Assembly (NCBI GenBank): GCA_036186865.1
Contig: AP025040.1
Location: forward strand, 44,952,321-45,016,320
DNA: 64,000 bases
Direction: 5' to 3'
Source: Eustoma russellianum
Taxonomy: Eukaryota > Streptophyta > Magnoliopsida > Gentianales > Gentianaceae
Below the pieces are notes generated by a model, which saw only the letters and a program-made list of their open reading frames with translations, did no database searches and was not told the DNA's origin. Shown here one piece after another: positions 34,450 through 44,929 of the stretch; the first letter of the stretch is position 1, and each line of letters starts with the position of its first letter. Made by a program: the position numbers and the translations under genes.

Positions 34450-34922
34450 CTCTTCCGGCTTTATCCTCCGCCTCGTGCCTATCTCAGAGGTGTAGTTTTG
34501 TTTGCCTCGGCAAATCAGTTTGTGCTCCGAAGTGGACGAGGAGCTATTATTTGTGTGTAGTACGAAACTGACCTAATTATTCATCCATAATTCTTCCTTT
34601 GGGATTACATGAATAAAATTCTATACAAGGAAGGTTATGTTTACTATGGAGTTAATTCTATAGTTCATATAATATATAAGAGGATGAGGAATATTTGGAT
34701 AGCTTGGTCTAGAGATGATGTAAAAAATAGCTCGTAGTCATTATTTTACATGTTGAGTAGTTACTAATGATGTAAATTTTTTGTATAGTCTCTACATGCA
34801 ATAAATGATCCTTCCATCTTTAAAAAAAAATATTACACAACACCATAACATGACCTAGGCAGGACAAGATGTGATGTATCTGCCACATTTGGTCTTGGTA
34901 TACCCATCTCCCTGTGAATAGC
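34450..34922. promoter_or_regulatory. Upstream region of the RanBP2-finger gene
   Basis: About 470 bp between the start codon and the Pack-MULE-like element. It presumably holds the promoter. No confident TATA box or other motif was picked out. Confidence 0.35.
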
Positions 34923-35542
34923 GTTTGCATGACGCGGAACAGTAGGACGCTGCGGTAACGCGGTCAATAAAAAGGTTACAAGTGGCAGATCTGCCACGTC
35001 TTTTTTATATTTAATCTCATTTTTCCTTTATACTCCAAAATTTATTTCCTTCAAGAGTCCAATTCGAACCCCCCAAGCAAAAGTACATCTCCTTCTTCCC
35101 CCGTGAATCCTCCGTTAAATCTCAGATCTACTGTCTTCAATCCGCATATTTAAATCTCCACCATGTCTTCCTCCTTCAACGGAGATGAAACGGCGTCGTT
35201 ATTCGGCTTCCTCGGCGCTGCCGCCGCCTTAGTATTCTCCAGTAGATGGGAGTGATGAGGCCGGAGTTGGTGACGAAGCCGATTGTGTCGGTTGTTATGC
35301 CTGGTGTGTTGGAGATTTACGGAAATCTCTTCTCGCAGGAGGAGAGGTTTTCACCTGGAGTCGCCCTTGCTTCTCACTTTCTCTGAGTTGATGCAGTGGC
35401 ACGATCTGAAAATTTTGAGGAATAAATTTTGGGGGATAAAGGGAAAATGGGAAAATAAAAAAAAGACGTGGCAGATCTGCCACGTGTCACCCTTTTATTG
35501 GCCGTGTCACCGCAGCGTCCCACTGTTCCGCGTCATTCAAAC
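34923..35542. mobile_element. Pack-MULE-like element carrying a V-ATPase c fragment
   Basis: Long terminal inverted repeats of about 85 bp (34923-35007 and 35458-35542) pair with about 90 percent identity. Both contain ATGACGCGGAACAGT, GGACGCTGCGGT and the palindrome GTGGCAGATCTGCCAC. Long inverted repeats around a captured gene piece are the hallmark of Pack-MULEs. No 9-bp duplication could be recognised at the ends, so the element is old or the ends are slightly different. Confidence 0.75.
35163..35322 (+). pseudogene. Captured fragment of V-ATPase proteolipid subunit c
   Basis: From 35163 the reading starts MSSSFNGDETASLFGFLG and continues AAAALVFS, the N-terminus and first membrane helix start of plant VHA-c. 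After a gap and frame change it resumes at 35245 with MGVMRPELVTKPIVSVVM and GVLEIYG, the next conserved region. The intervening roughly 17 residues (start of the CMGAAYG segment) are missing. A leader-like stretch precedes the ATG, so the 5' UTR may also have been taken. VHA-c normally has four helices and about 165 residues, so this cannot encode a working proton-channel subunit. The hosting element is 34923-35542. Confidence 0.85.
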
Positions 35543-35690
35543 TTTTTTCTCTCCTTTTATGGTCGTTTAAGCTCATTTGTCCAAGATACTTGAGCCTTGG
35601 GCCCATGTGTCTTGTTTGGTTCAGAAAACTTCATGTTTTTTCGATGGAGGTTGATACACTTAATCTTATCACGGTTAAGTACACCTATTA

Positions 35691-35794
35691 CTCTATTCAT
35701 CTAAAAAATATTGTCACATTTGACTTTTCAATATAATATAATATTATACGATTCTGAAAAATCAATTCTTACAATGTTTATAGAACGGAAAGAG
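35691..35794. mobile_element. Stowaway-like MITE
   Basis: TA duplications at 35689-35690 and 35795-35796. Termini are CTCTATTCATCTAAAAAATA and ..TATAGAACGGAAAGAG, a diverged version of the CTCCCTCCGTCC ends of Stowaway elements. Confidence 0.6.
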
Positions 35795-35796
35795 TA

Positions 35797-36375
35797 TAAA
35801 ATATAAGAGTAATAAATATGTGAGTGATGGGATTAAACTCAGTACCAATAGTGTGAATTTAAATCTTTCGTAGGTTATATACATACATACTCCAAAGGTA
35901 TTTGACATATATTTCGACTTCATACCTTAAGTGGAGGAGCCATTGAGATTTAGGATTCCCTTTTTCTTATAAAAATGTTGCTAAAACGTTTTTTTTTTTG
36001 GCGTTCATATGTAATTTAATTTTTTTTTCCTGATTTTTAAATGAAGAAAAGGCACGTCTGCATAGTTGCATTCTTTTACATATTTCTGTATTTGTAACCT
36101 TTTTTTTTATTTCGGGTATTGTTTTGCAATTCTGTGTGTATGTTTTAAGCTGTCTTTGTAAGCTTTTAAGTTTTTATGGTGGTCGTTTTCTTTAAAAATG
36201 CAAAAAAAAAAAAAAAAAAAAACATGTTTAAACATACAAAAAGAAAGCCATTAAAAATATGCTAAAAAGAAAAAGGCAATACAATCCAGTGTAGATGCAA
36301 ACACAAATCGCGACTTATTGAATGCACAAAAAGATTAAAAAGAAGCCACTTAGAATTGACCCAATGCAGCAGCTT
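35797..36375. other. No gene seen
   Basis: AT-rich with poly-A and poly-T runs. Nothing supportable. Confidence 0.4.
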
Positions 36376-36554
36376 GGGTTAAGATACCCTCACACCTTTC
36401 TCTTCACCCCACTCGTCACCACACGACACGTGACAGTAAGGGTGGGTGGTGAGGCTAGATGAGGGTCACCTGCATCTAGCCTCACCACCTACCCGCCACG
36501 TATCGCGTGATGACGAGTGGGGTGAGAGAAAAGTGGGGCAGGAGATCTCATCCC
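36376..36554. mobile_element. Mutator-like MITE, third copy
   Basis: 179 bp with the family core (CACGACACGTGACAG.., GCATCTAGCCTCACCACC) and ends GGGTTAAGATACCC and GAGATCTCATCCC. AGCAGCTT flanks both sides (36368-36375 and 36555-36562), part of an 8-9 bp duplication. Confidence 0.85.
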
Positions 36555-36557
36555 AGC

Positions 36558-36562
36558 AGCTT
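36558..36562. repeat. Target site duplication of Copia element 2 (left)
   Basis: AGCTT, repeated at 41292-41296. It lies within the target duplication of the adjacent MITE, which shows the MITE was there first. Confidence 0.85.
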
Positions 36563-37002
36563 TGTGAAGAATGATGAGGTTGTTGGACGAAATCAACGAT
36601 CAGCGGACAATGTTGAGGAGCAACAATGGATTGGGATCAATGGTGGAGGCAGTTAAGAGAAAGCAGAGGAAAGAGGAAAGAAAGTTATGGCGGCAAAATT
36701 TGTAATTGAGGAGAAATGACAAGAATGTCCTTGTATTAATAAAAGGGAGCTGAGTTAGTTAGGGGGTATCCTAGTAATTTTACATTTCTTCTTCTTCCTT
36801 AAAAGAGCTGTAGCCAACGATTTGAGAAGCAGTTGAAATGCCATTTTCATCTCATATCAATGATTTAGCAATTCTCTTCGGTTTCTCTCCCTCCCTGCGA
36901 TTATTCTCTGTTGTATTGATTGAATTCGTTTCTGGAATTCTTTTGTTTGTATGATTTCGTTGTTTCAGTGATTGATTACGTATACTGTCTGCAAAATTCA
37001 CA
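36563..37002 (+). repeat. 5' LTR of Copia element 2
   Basis: 440 bp, TGTGAAGAATGATGAGG start and CAAAATTCACA end; partner of 40852-41291. Confidence 0.92.
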
Positions 37003-37016
37003 TGGTATCAGAGCGG
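37003..37016 (+). other. Primer binding site of Copia element 2
   Basis: TGGTATCAGAGCGG directly after the 5' LTR, complementary to initiator tRNA-Met. Confidence 0.88.
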
Positions 37017-37017
37017 T

Positions 37018-37029
37018 CATGTGGTAATG
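37018..37029 (+). repeat. 12-bp inverted repeat at left inversion boundary
   Basis: CATGTGGTAATG. Its reverse complement CATTACCACATG is at 39097-39108. Exchange between these two would flip the segment. Confidence 0.9.
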
Positions 37030-39096
37030 ATTGAGGTTGTGGTTCTGTGGTATGTATAGGTGGCAAGTCAATATACAGGTTTCCAACTGGGGTTTCATGT
37101 GGAATATGATCTGATGGTACAGGCTCAGCTTCAGGAGAGGTATGAGTTGTATCATGTGTAGGAGACACATGATCAGAATGAGATGAAGGAAAATGATCAA
37201 TATGGGATGGTGAAATTTGAGTTACAGATTGGAGATTATTTGATGGGATGTGTGTTTCATTATCATACCAAGGTTGGGACTGTGTATTGGATGGAACAGA
37301 AGAGTGACTTTGAGTGGAAGGATTGTGAATGTTGGAATCTGTACATGGTTGGAATGGAAAAATATGCTCATGGAATACTATATCTCTGGACACAAAGATC
37401 TCTTTAGAATCAATGTTTTGCAAAACATATCCCTTACTGTGTGATGACATGCCAAGGAAGACACTTCGAATTGCTCTGGGTGCAAACTTTTCCTTGTGTG
37501 GATGGTTGTCAGTAGCAAAGGATAAACAACCAAAAACCTTCAATTGTTCATAACTGGGGGTTTTGCGGAATAAGAGTTCATGAGGTGTCTTATGGTTTAG
37601 AAGAGGAGTGGGAGTAAGGTTAATGAGGTAGGCTGCGTATTGGATGCAAAAACCCCAGTGTGAGATAGGCAAATGTGACTTGAATCTCAAGGCTCTTGCA
37701 ACATTCAGCAAATGTTGATGTTTTCGCTCCACCAGCCCATTTTGTTGTGGTGTATATACGCAACTTGTTTGATGAATAATTTCTTTATGCGCATAGAATG
37801 AATTCATGTTAAATTCTTGGTCATTGTCAGTTCTAATGATTTTGATGTGTGAATCAAACTGCACAAGCACATACTGATAAAAGCTCTCAACAATTTTTCT
37901 GGTTTCAGACTTTGTTTTCATCAAGTATATCCAACAATATCTTGTATGATCATCAACCACAGTAAGGAAGTAATGTTGTTTGTACATAGTTGGATATTTG
38001 TATGGACCCCAGATGTCCATGTGAATGATAGAGAAAGGTGAATTCGAAACAGAAGAGGAATTAGGGAAAGGTAATCTTTTTTGTTTAGCAAAAGGGCAGA
38101 CATCACAGAATCCAAATTCTACTTCAGTCACAACGTTTGGCTGCTGCTTGTGCACTTCTTTCAGTCCTGATGTACTTAAATGGCCAAGTCTCATGTGCCA
38201 AAGCAACCCCTCAGCCAAGGGTGCAGCCTGACACTGAGACACATTGAAACACAGTTTTGTTGAGGCATGATTGGTTGTGCCCTGCAGCTGGTACAGTCCC
38301 TCTCTTTTCTCAGCTGAACCAATCATCCTCCTTGTCACCTTTTCCTGGATGAGGCACAGATGATTATCAAAGGTAATAGTAATGAATCCATGTTGGGTGA
38401 GTTTGCTGAGAGATATGAGATTAAAGGTGAAGGAAGGAATATAGAATACATCATGCAGTAGCAGATCAGGATTGACTCTAACAGTCCCTATGTGAGTGAC
38501 ACTTGTTGTATGGCTGTTGGGAAGTTTAACGGATAGGCAAGATACTGGCTGATATGATTCAAAAAGATGAATACATGAGCAAATGTGATCAGTAGCTCCT
38601 GAGTCTAATATCCATACAACTGAATTTTCACAAGATGTATTACCTTCATACTTACCTGAAGCCTTCATCTGCTGTGCACTCATTACTGCATGTAATCCAC
38701 CACTTGCACTGGAGCTCACTGGTCCTTCCTTATGTCCCTTGTCCTGATAATCCTTAAGCATGTTGAGGAGCTGTGAATACTGTTCTTGAGTCAGACATTG
38801 TGCATTTCCAGAATCAGAAGCCACGACACTATGTCCACCATCTTCATATGTCTCAGGTCCCTCTCCATCATACTTGTTTACACCATCATCCTGGTACTGA
38901 TAACTACAGTCTCCACTTACACAATTCACACTGTTTCTTGGCTTATACCCCGGTGGATAGCCATGCTTCTTGTAACAACGATCAACTGTATGCCCAAGCA
39001 TATTACAATGAGTGCACACGGGTACTTTGGAGTTATGAGCACCAGATCTTGAGAACTCCTTCCTATATCCTTTGTTAGGTGGTCTAAGGAACACAC

Positions 39097-39108
39097 CATT
39101 ACCACATG
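39097..39108 (-). repeat. 12-bp inverted repeat at right inversion boundary
   Basis: CATTACCACATG, exact complement of 37018-37029. Confidence 0.9.
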
Positions 39109-40863
39109 TTCCCACTGCTCATCAACATAAATCTTCTAGGCTTAAGAAAGCTCCATCCTACCTCCAAGACTATTACTGCAACATTGGTTCCACTTCTGAT
39201 CCATCTGTGTTTTACTCTAACCCTCATCCCATTCATAAATACATGACATTTGCATCTTTAACTCCTCAGTATAAATCATATACACTGAATATAAGCAAGC
39301 ATGTAGAACCGTCATCTTATGCAGAAGCAGCAGGTGTCCCAGCTTGGCAGGATGCAATGAATGCTGAGATCAAAGCTCTAGAGGACAACAATACTTGGAG
39401 CTTAGTGCCTTTACCCCCTGGTAAGCATCCAATCAGCTGTAAATGGGTATACAAAGTAAAATACAAGGCTGATGGTAGTGTGGAGAGATACAAATCCTGG
39501 TTAGTTGCAAGGGGCTATACTCAACAGTTTGGCATTGACCATCAAGACACCTTTTCTCCTGTGGCTAAAATGACCACAGTCAGAATGCTATTGGCTTTGG
39601 CAGCCAGGAGGGGATGGCATCTTCAACAACTTGATATTAACAGTGTGTTCCTTCATGGTGATCTCCATGAGGAAATCTACATGACACCACCACCAGGAAC
39701 CGTGATGTCTGATTCTAGGATGGTATGCAAACTGCAAAAATCGCTTTATGGCCTTAAACAGGCTAGCAGAGAGTGGAATGCCAAGCTTACAAGTTTTCTG
39801 GTTGATCAAGGGTTCACACAATCCCGAAGTGGCTACACCATGTTCATCAAGACAATTAGGACGTCTATGTTGATATTGCTTGTGTACGTGGATGATATAA
39901 TAATGTGTTGTGACAGTTTAGATGCCATACAGGAACTTAAAGGTTTATTGCATCAGAGGTTCAAGATAAAGAATCTTGGTGAGTAGAGATTTTTTGGGAA
40001 TTGAGGTGGCAAGATCTAAAGATGGTTTAGTCATAAACCAGAGGAAATATGCGCTTGAATTGTTGGAGGAGACTGGTTTTCTGGGAAGTAAACCAGATAA
40101 AACACCCATGGAAACACATCTAGCTTTGACTCACAGTGATTCAGAACCTTATGATGATGTGTCTCAGTACAAGAGTCTTGTTGGGAAGCTCATTTACCTC
40201 AATCTAACCAGACCTGATGTCTCTTTTGCGGTGCAACAGTTAAGCCAGTTTCTTGATTGTCCCACAGTCAACCACGTTAAGGCAGCTCACAGAGTCTTGA
40301 GATATTTGAAAGGGACAGCAGGGCAGGGATTGTTCTTTCCCAGTTCAGGTGAGCTGCAGTCGAAAGGCTTTGTAGATTCTGATTGGGCAGGTTGTAATAA
40401 GAGTAGGAGGTCCATAACGGGGTATTGTGTGTTTCTGGGTAGTTCTTTGATCTCTTGGAAGGCCAAGAAACAAAATACCGTGTCCAGATCTTCAGCTGAG
40501 GCTGAATATAGAGCCATGGCGGCTGTAACTTGTGAATTGCAGTGGTTATTATACATGGCTGATGAACTGAAATTGCCTGATCAGAAGCCAGTGGAGCTAT
40601 TTTGTGATAGTAAAAGCGCTATATACATTGCGGAGAACCCGGTATTTCATGAAAGAACCAAGCACATTGAGATAGATTGCCATCTTGTTAGAGAGAAGGT
40701 GCAAAATGGGATTTTAAAACTGATGCCTGTGAGGACAGATCTCCAACTAGCTGACATGTTTACAAAGGCCTTGGACTGGAAGAGGCTGGGGGGAATATTG
40801 CGTGCAATTGGAGTGCTCAACCTCTATGACAAGCATAGCTTGAAGCGGGGGTGTGAAGAATGA
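39109..40863 (+). pseudogene. Second half of Copia pol (RT and RNase H), one frameshift
   Basis: The reading starts in the linker before RT. It has WQDAMNAEIKALEDNNTW, GKHPISCKWVYKVK, LQQLDINSVFLHGDLHEEIY, the YVDD catalytic motif in LLVYVDDIIM near 39890, and KNLGE at 39980. There a short deletion creates a stop (GAG TAG), and the reading continues in another frame from FLGIEVARSKDG. RNase H motifs follow: GFVDSDWAG, SRSSAEAEYRAM, ELFCDSKSAI and HERTKHIEIDCHLVRE, ending TDLQLADMFTKAL. The frame ends at the polypurine tract. Confidence 0.92.
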
Positions 40864-41291
40864 TGAGGTTATTGGACGAAATCAACGATCAGCGGACAAT
40901 GTTGAGGAGCAACAATGGATTGGGATCAAGGGTGGAGGCAGTTAAGAGAAAGCAGAGGAAAGAGAAAAGAAAGTTGTGGCAGCAAAATTTGTAATTGAGG
41001 AGAAATGACAAGAATGTCCTTGTATTAATAAAAGGGAGCTGAGTTAGTTAAGGGGTATCCTAGTAATTTCACATTTCTTCTTCTTCCTTAAAAGAGCTGT
41101 AGCCAACGATTTGAGAAGCAGTTGAAATGCCATTTTCATCTTATATCAATGATTTAGCAATTCTCTTCGGTTTCTCTCCCTCCATGCGATTATTCTCTGT
41201 TGTGTTGATTGAATTCGTTTCTGGAATTCTTTTGTTTGTATGATTTCGTTGTTTCAGTGATTGATTACGTATACTGTCTGCAAAATTCACA
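40852..41291 (+). repeat. 3' LTR of Copia element 2
   Basis: 440 bp, preceded by GAAGCGGGGG (polypurine tract, 40842-40851). Flanked on the right by AGCTT (41292-41296). Confidence 0.92.
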
Positions 41292-41362
41292 AGCTTGGGG
41301 TCTGTTAAAATGGACCCAATGCAGCAGAATCGCATAGCTAATAGAAATTCTGGTGTATCCCC

Positions 41363-41590
41363 AGGACATATCCCAGTGGTTCTAGATAGGAGGTTTCGAA
41401 AATCCCAGTGGTTCTAGATAGGAGGTTTCGAAAAGAACGTCAGAGGTTCGAATCTTGCCGAAGACAAGAATGTTTGAACCTCTCCAGGCTAGCTGCATAA
41501 TGTGACAGCACTATTGGCCCGTGGAATGACATGATAGGCTGACAGATCAGCTCGTTGGTTGTTCCTTCGGTGCCAACGGGCTTCTTGTGA
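41363..41590 (+). repeat. tRNA-derived SINE (family C)
   Basis: Same blocks as 27105-27330: CCCAGTGGTTCTAGATAGGA, AGAGGTTCGAATCTTGCC and TATTGGCCCGTGGAATGAC. The first block is duplicated in tandem here (about 41370-41433). Confidence 0.65.
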
Positions 41591-42054
41591 TGTCCATGTG
41601 CTATAACAAATTTCTACTAATGAGCTCTGGGGACCTGATTTACATCCTTACACATCCTGTGGGACCAGGAATCGGGATCTGATTTACATTCATACACACC
41701 CTGTAAGACCAGAAATAACAGAGACTCTTACTGATTAGGATAACCTTTTAGAAATTCTGGTCTAGGGCAGGAACAGTAAAAAAAAATAAAAACTAATCAG
41801 TCCCAATTTTAAAACCTGAAAAAGACAATTGATGAGTAATGCATATCTAAAGCACATAGATTATAGATAGCGTCAACCATAAAAATGTAAGTATTAGAGG
41901 AAAACACATCTAGAACACACCATTTCTTACGTAATAACAAAATGATGTGAACAAACGGTTGAATTAGCTAATAAGCCAACAGATAGCGTCTATAGCTATC
42001 ATTTTGGCCACAAAAAAAGGTTATCTTTTCCGTTCTAATCCAGAATTGTCCAGT

Positions 42055-42220
42055 CATCTTAAGAACCATTGTCTTAGAGGCTTCCGCCTATGGCGGAGTA
42101 TGAAAGCTCGGATATACACAATATATCCATTTGTTAGAAACCACGGTTGTTTCTCAATAAAACATAATAAAAATTGCGTCAAACTGTATGGATCAAATGA
42201 TATTTCACACCAACAGAAAC
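42055..42220 (-). repeat. Family A SINE, minus orientation
   Basis: Reverse copy with GTCTTAGAGGCTTCCGCCTATG, ATATCCATTTGTTAGAAACC and AAATTGCGTCAAACTG. Confidence 0.6.
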
Positions 42221-42414
42221 AAAGACTACAAATACCTCCACACCAAAAGCCACCCCCCTCGACCAGGAAACGTGTGCCTAAACCAAAGTGGACATTCCAC
42301 TGTAGGACATCACCAACACAATTGGCAAAGGAAACCGGAATGTTTGTGAATCCGTGTTCAAGGGATCAGATGGTGATGAAGAAGGCTCTTATCACTCGTC
42401 CGGCAGAGAGGACC

Positions 42415-42545
42415 GGATCTCCTCACCTCTCACACTCTCACCTCCTTGTTTACTGCCCGTCACGTGGAAGCAAGTTGGAGTGGTAAGGCTAGATGATTGT
42501 CATCCGCATCTAGCCTCACCACCCTTTGTTGACACGTGACACTCC
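42415..42545. mobile_element. Partial Mutator-like MITE, fourth copy
   Basis: The left end GGATCTCCTCACCTCTC and the core (CGTCACGTGGAAGCAAG, CATCCGCATCTAGCCTCACCACC, GACACGTGACA) are present. The right end after the second CACGTG-type arm is missing. Confidence 0.7.
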
Positions 42546-42589
42546 CGGCAAAAGCTGTCTCGCGGCCCGCCAGTTACCACGAGGGTCTT

Positions 42590-43010
42590 ATGCTGGACCT
42601 ACCGAGTTCCGGGCAAACCCACGCAATTAGTCATTTACGTAATGTAGTAAGAAATAAATGCCCGGATGTGTTATTCTTATCAGAAACTAAATCAAGTTAT
42701 AGTCAAATGCAGTATGTTAGAGTCCGATTGGATTTTTCTAGTGGTTTTTTTTTTGTAAACAGTAATGTGCAAGCGGTGGGGGTTTGGATCTCCTCATCAC
42801 AATCCCTTCACCCTCTTCTAAACGTGTCATGCGGTGGAAAAGTGTGTGAAGGGATTGTGGGTGAGAGGATCCCAACCAAGTGGTGGACTGTCTAACCATT
42901 TTGTGGAATAATAATTGTATGTTGAGTTATTCCATTAGGCATACTGATGTTTCCATTGTTGCGGACGATTTGCCAATGTGGAGATTTACAAGATTCTATG
43001 AAATCCCAAA
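42590..43010 (+). pseudogene. LINE endonuclease-domain fragment
   Basis: The reading includes THAISHLRNVVRNKCPDVLFLSETK followed by VRVRLDFSSGFFFVNSN. This is the N-terminal endonuclease region of plant L1-type ORF2 (..L..LV....PDV.FLSETK..). After the inserted MITE (42780-42876) the pattern resumes with HTDVSIVADDLPMWRFTRFYEIP, matching the later endonuclease block. The remainder of the LINE is absent. Stops and the insertion make it non-functional. Confidence 0.75.
42780..42876. mobile_element. Short Mutator-like MITE nested in a LINE
   Basis: 97-bp element with ends GGGTTTGGATCTCCTCATC and GTGAGAGGATCCCAAC. The subterminal ACAATCCCTTCACCC/GTGAAGGGATTGT pair. Flanks CAAGCGGTGG (42770-42779) and CAAGTGGTGG (42877-42886) form a 10-bp duplication with one change. 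It keeps the family ends but lacks most of the palindromic core. Confidence 0.8.
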
Positions 43011-43089
43011 TTGACATCCAACTTGAAATATATTTAGATTGGATAAGTATTGGATTTTATTAATTTAATCCATTCAGGCTCAAAGGGTA

Positions 43090-43240
43090 TCCTACCTGCT
43101 TCATCTCTTGCACAAAGTGCATAGTAAGGCTACCTCTTGCACAAAGTGCAAGGTAAGACTACGTACATCAGATCGAAAAGCGATCTGGCCTCTCTTTAGA
43201 CACTGTGCAAACGCGGAAGCCTAGTGCACTGGAAACGCTT
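43090..43240 (+). repeat. SINE-like repeat (GGTAAGACTACGTAC type)
   Basis: Contains TCTTGCACAAAGTGCA twice in tandem, GGTAAGACTACGTACATCAG, GGCCTCTCTTTAGACACTGT, GCAAACGCGGAAGCC and TAGTGCACTGG. This resembles TS-type SINE 3' regions of asterids. Confidence 0.55.
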
Positions 43241-43284
43241 TTTTATATATAGTATGGTGTATGCATATATTAATACATATATAT

Positions 43285-43342
43285 AATCTGTATATATATA
43301 TATATATATATATTAATATATATATATAAATATATATAAAAA
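43285..43342. repeat. AT microsatellite
   Basis: (TA)n runs with imperfections, followed by a short (GA)n run near 43348-43360. Confidence 0.8.
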
Positions 43343-43654
43343 TATAAAGAGAGAGAGAGAGGGGTATGTATCTATACATACATATATCTTTATGTGTGTG
43401 TGACGAGTTATATGTGGATTTTTTTGGGGACAAATTGGACTATGGATGAATTTCCTACAGGTTCTAGTTTTTAACACCCGTAACATCTTGAATCAAAATA
43501 TAACCCGCTCGAAACGAATTACACTAAATTAGATTTACCGCAGGTTTGATTAAATTGGCCCGTAACTTTAGGTGTAGGGCGTTCACTCGTAGTGCTGGTG
43601 ATTCCGATTCCGTTACGTTTAAGTGAAGACAGGCACAGCGAGTTTAGCATTCCG

Positions 43655-43745
43655 TGCATAACTCACTTGGTATTTGTGCTGGATTTATCTCCAAAAGCTT
43701 CCTAGTTCGATTCTACAAACATACAAGGTGTGGTTGTTTTACTGC
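43655..43745 (+). repeat. tRNA-derived SINE-like fragment
   Basis: CATAACTCACTTGGTATTTG (A-box-like) and CTAGTTCGATTCTAC (B-box-like) are spaced as in a tRNA-derived SINE head. No tail or duplication recognised. Confidence 0.4.
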
Positions 43746-44553
43746 TACTAGATCAAATGCTTAGTTTGCATGAGAAACCTTATGTGGTCCTTACGTAAAG
43801 TATTCATAAACCCAGGAAGCCGCTGAGCTCATGATTTGTATTTTTTACAATGTTATTTGGAACTAGGACGGTGAATGACCTCAGGATCAGGATATGACCT
43901 TATGCCACGAAAGATTAGCGAGTTTAAAATAAACAAAGGTTTACGTGAAAAACATTAGGTTGAAACATTGCAAGACACATGAAGGAAACAAGATGAAATT
44001 GATTTTTTTCCTTTTTTTTTTTTTTGCCTTCTAAACCTTCTAAAACTAGGGTGAAAAAAGCGAGTCTAACTTATAAAGTATGAGGTTCTATTTACTTCAT
44101 TCAGATCCGTTGAATTAAAATTTATACGATAAACTAAAAAAATATTGTCATTACTTAACTAGTAATCATAATAAATCATCTATCAAGACAAAAAAATCAC
44201 ATTAAATGTTATATATAAGTATCATATCCATATGTACTTGATCAAAATAAAACCGCTACCCTTATGTATAATTTTCGGCCATGTGACATCATATTCCAAA
44301 TATAACAACTAATTACATATGTATGTAACATATACTAGTATGCACGAATATTTTCACAACACATAACTTAATATTTGCATGTGAAGATTATATACCTCTT
44401 ATATGAAGAAAATATGGTACAACCGAAGGTTTTATATCCACCAAAACTTATATAAATACATATATACGTAACACCAGTTTGACTTATATATATCTATACA
44501 CGTACCATAACGCCATATACATACATATAAACATAGATATTCGTTGTTATTTA
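43746..44553. other. No gene seen
   Basis: AT-rich intergenic DNA with many TATATA/CATATA runs. Nothing supportable. Confidence 0.45.
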
Positions 44554-44922
44554 GGTGGCGTTTGGTTGGGGGAAATGGGAATGAGGGAATGAGTTTGGAC
44601 TCCAAACCCATTCCGGCTGTTTGTATGGGGTAAATGAGGGAATGAATTTCATTTTGATATCCAACTATTTGGTAATGAATATCGTTTTTTGATATACTAG
44701 GCCCCTCTTATCTATCAAAATATGGGAATGGGGGGATGAGGAGCCGTCGGTCAACGCCGGCCACCGCCGGCGACCACTATTCCGACCGGTCACTATTCTC
44801 ATTCCCACTTTAATACCAAACAACTATCACTTTTAACCCCAAACCTATATCTTTCAAACTCATTCCCTATCATATCCATTCCGATTCTAATTCTGATTCT
44901 TAAGTGTCAACCAAACGTCACA
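44554..44922. mobile_element. PIF/Harbinger-like MITE
   Basis: 369 bp. Termini GGTGGCGTTTGGTTG and ..CAACCAAACGTCACA are inverted repeats. TTA is present on both sides (44551-44553 and 44923-44925), the usual 3-bp target of this superfamily. Subterminal GGGAATGAGGGAATGAG and CTCATTCCC also pair. Confidence 0.7.
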
Positions 44923-44929
44923 TTAACAT

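Larger units (their letters stand above)
36998..39115 (-). pseudogene. Inverted first half of Copia pol (knuckle, protease, integrase)
   Basis: One long open frame of 705 codons on the minus strand. In order: zinc knuckle CTHCNMLGHTVDRCYKKHG (near residue 35), protease motif WILDSGATDH (near 168), GAG-pre-integrase HMRLGHLS, integrase core with DIWGPYKYPT and the later TPQQNGLVERKH, then an HPHKEKFAPRAIRSVFLGM region and a proline/serine-rich linker. The outermost codons at each end come from neighbouring DNA, because the true segment is 37018-39108. The frame is uninterrupted, so the inversion is not old, or is repeatedly copied. Gag upstream of the knuckle is absent. Confidence 0.9.
36563..41291 (+). 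mobile_element. Copia LTR retrotransposon with internal inversion (element 2)
   Basis: 4.7-kb element: two 440-bp LTRs (36563-37002, 40852-41291; about ten differences by eye), TSD AGCTT, primer site 37003-37016 and polypurine tract 40842-40851. By LTRs, primer site and RT the element is on the plus strand, but the segment carrying the zinc knuckle, protease and integrase (37018-39108) lies on the minus strand. The inverted segment is bounded by a 12-bp inverted repeat. The N-terminal part of gag is missing. Confidence 0.93.

Noticed and set aside
34354..34560. Plus-strand open frame of 68 codons upstream of the RanBP2 gene
   Set aside because: It is antisense to exon 1 of the zinc-finger gene.
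37183..37553. Plus-strand open frames inside Copia element 2
   Set aside because: They are antisense to the inverted integrase and linker region.
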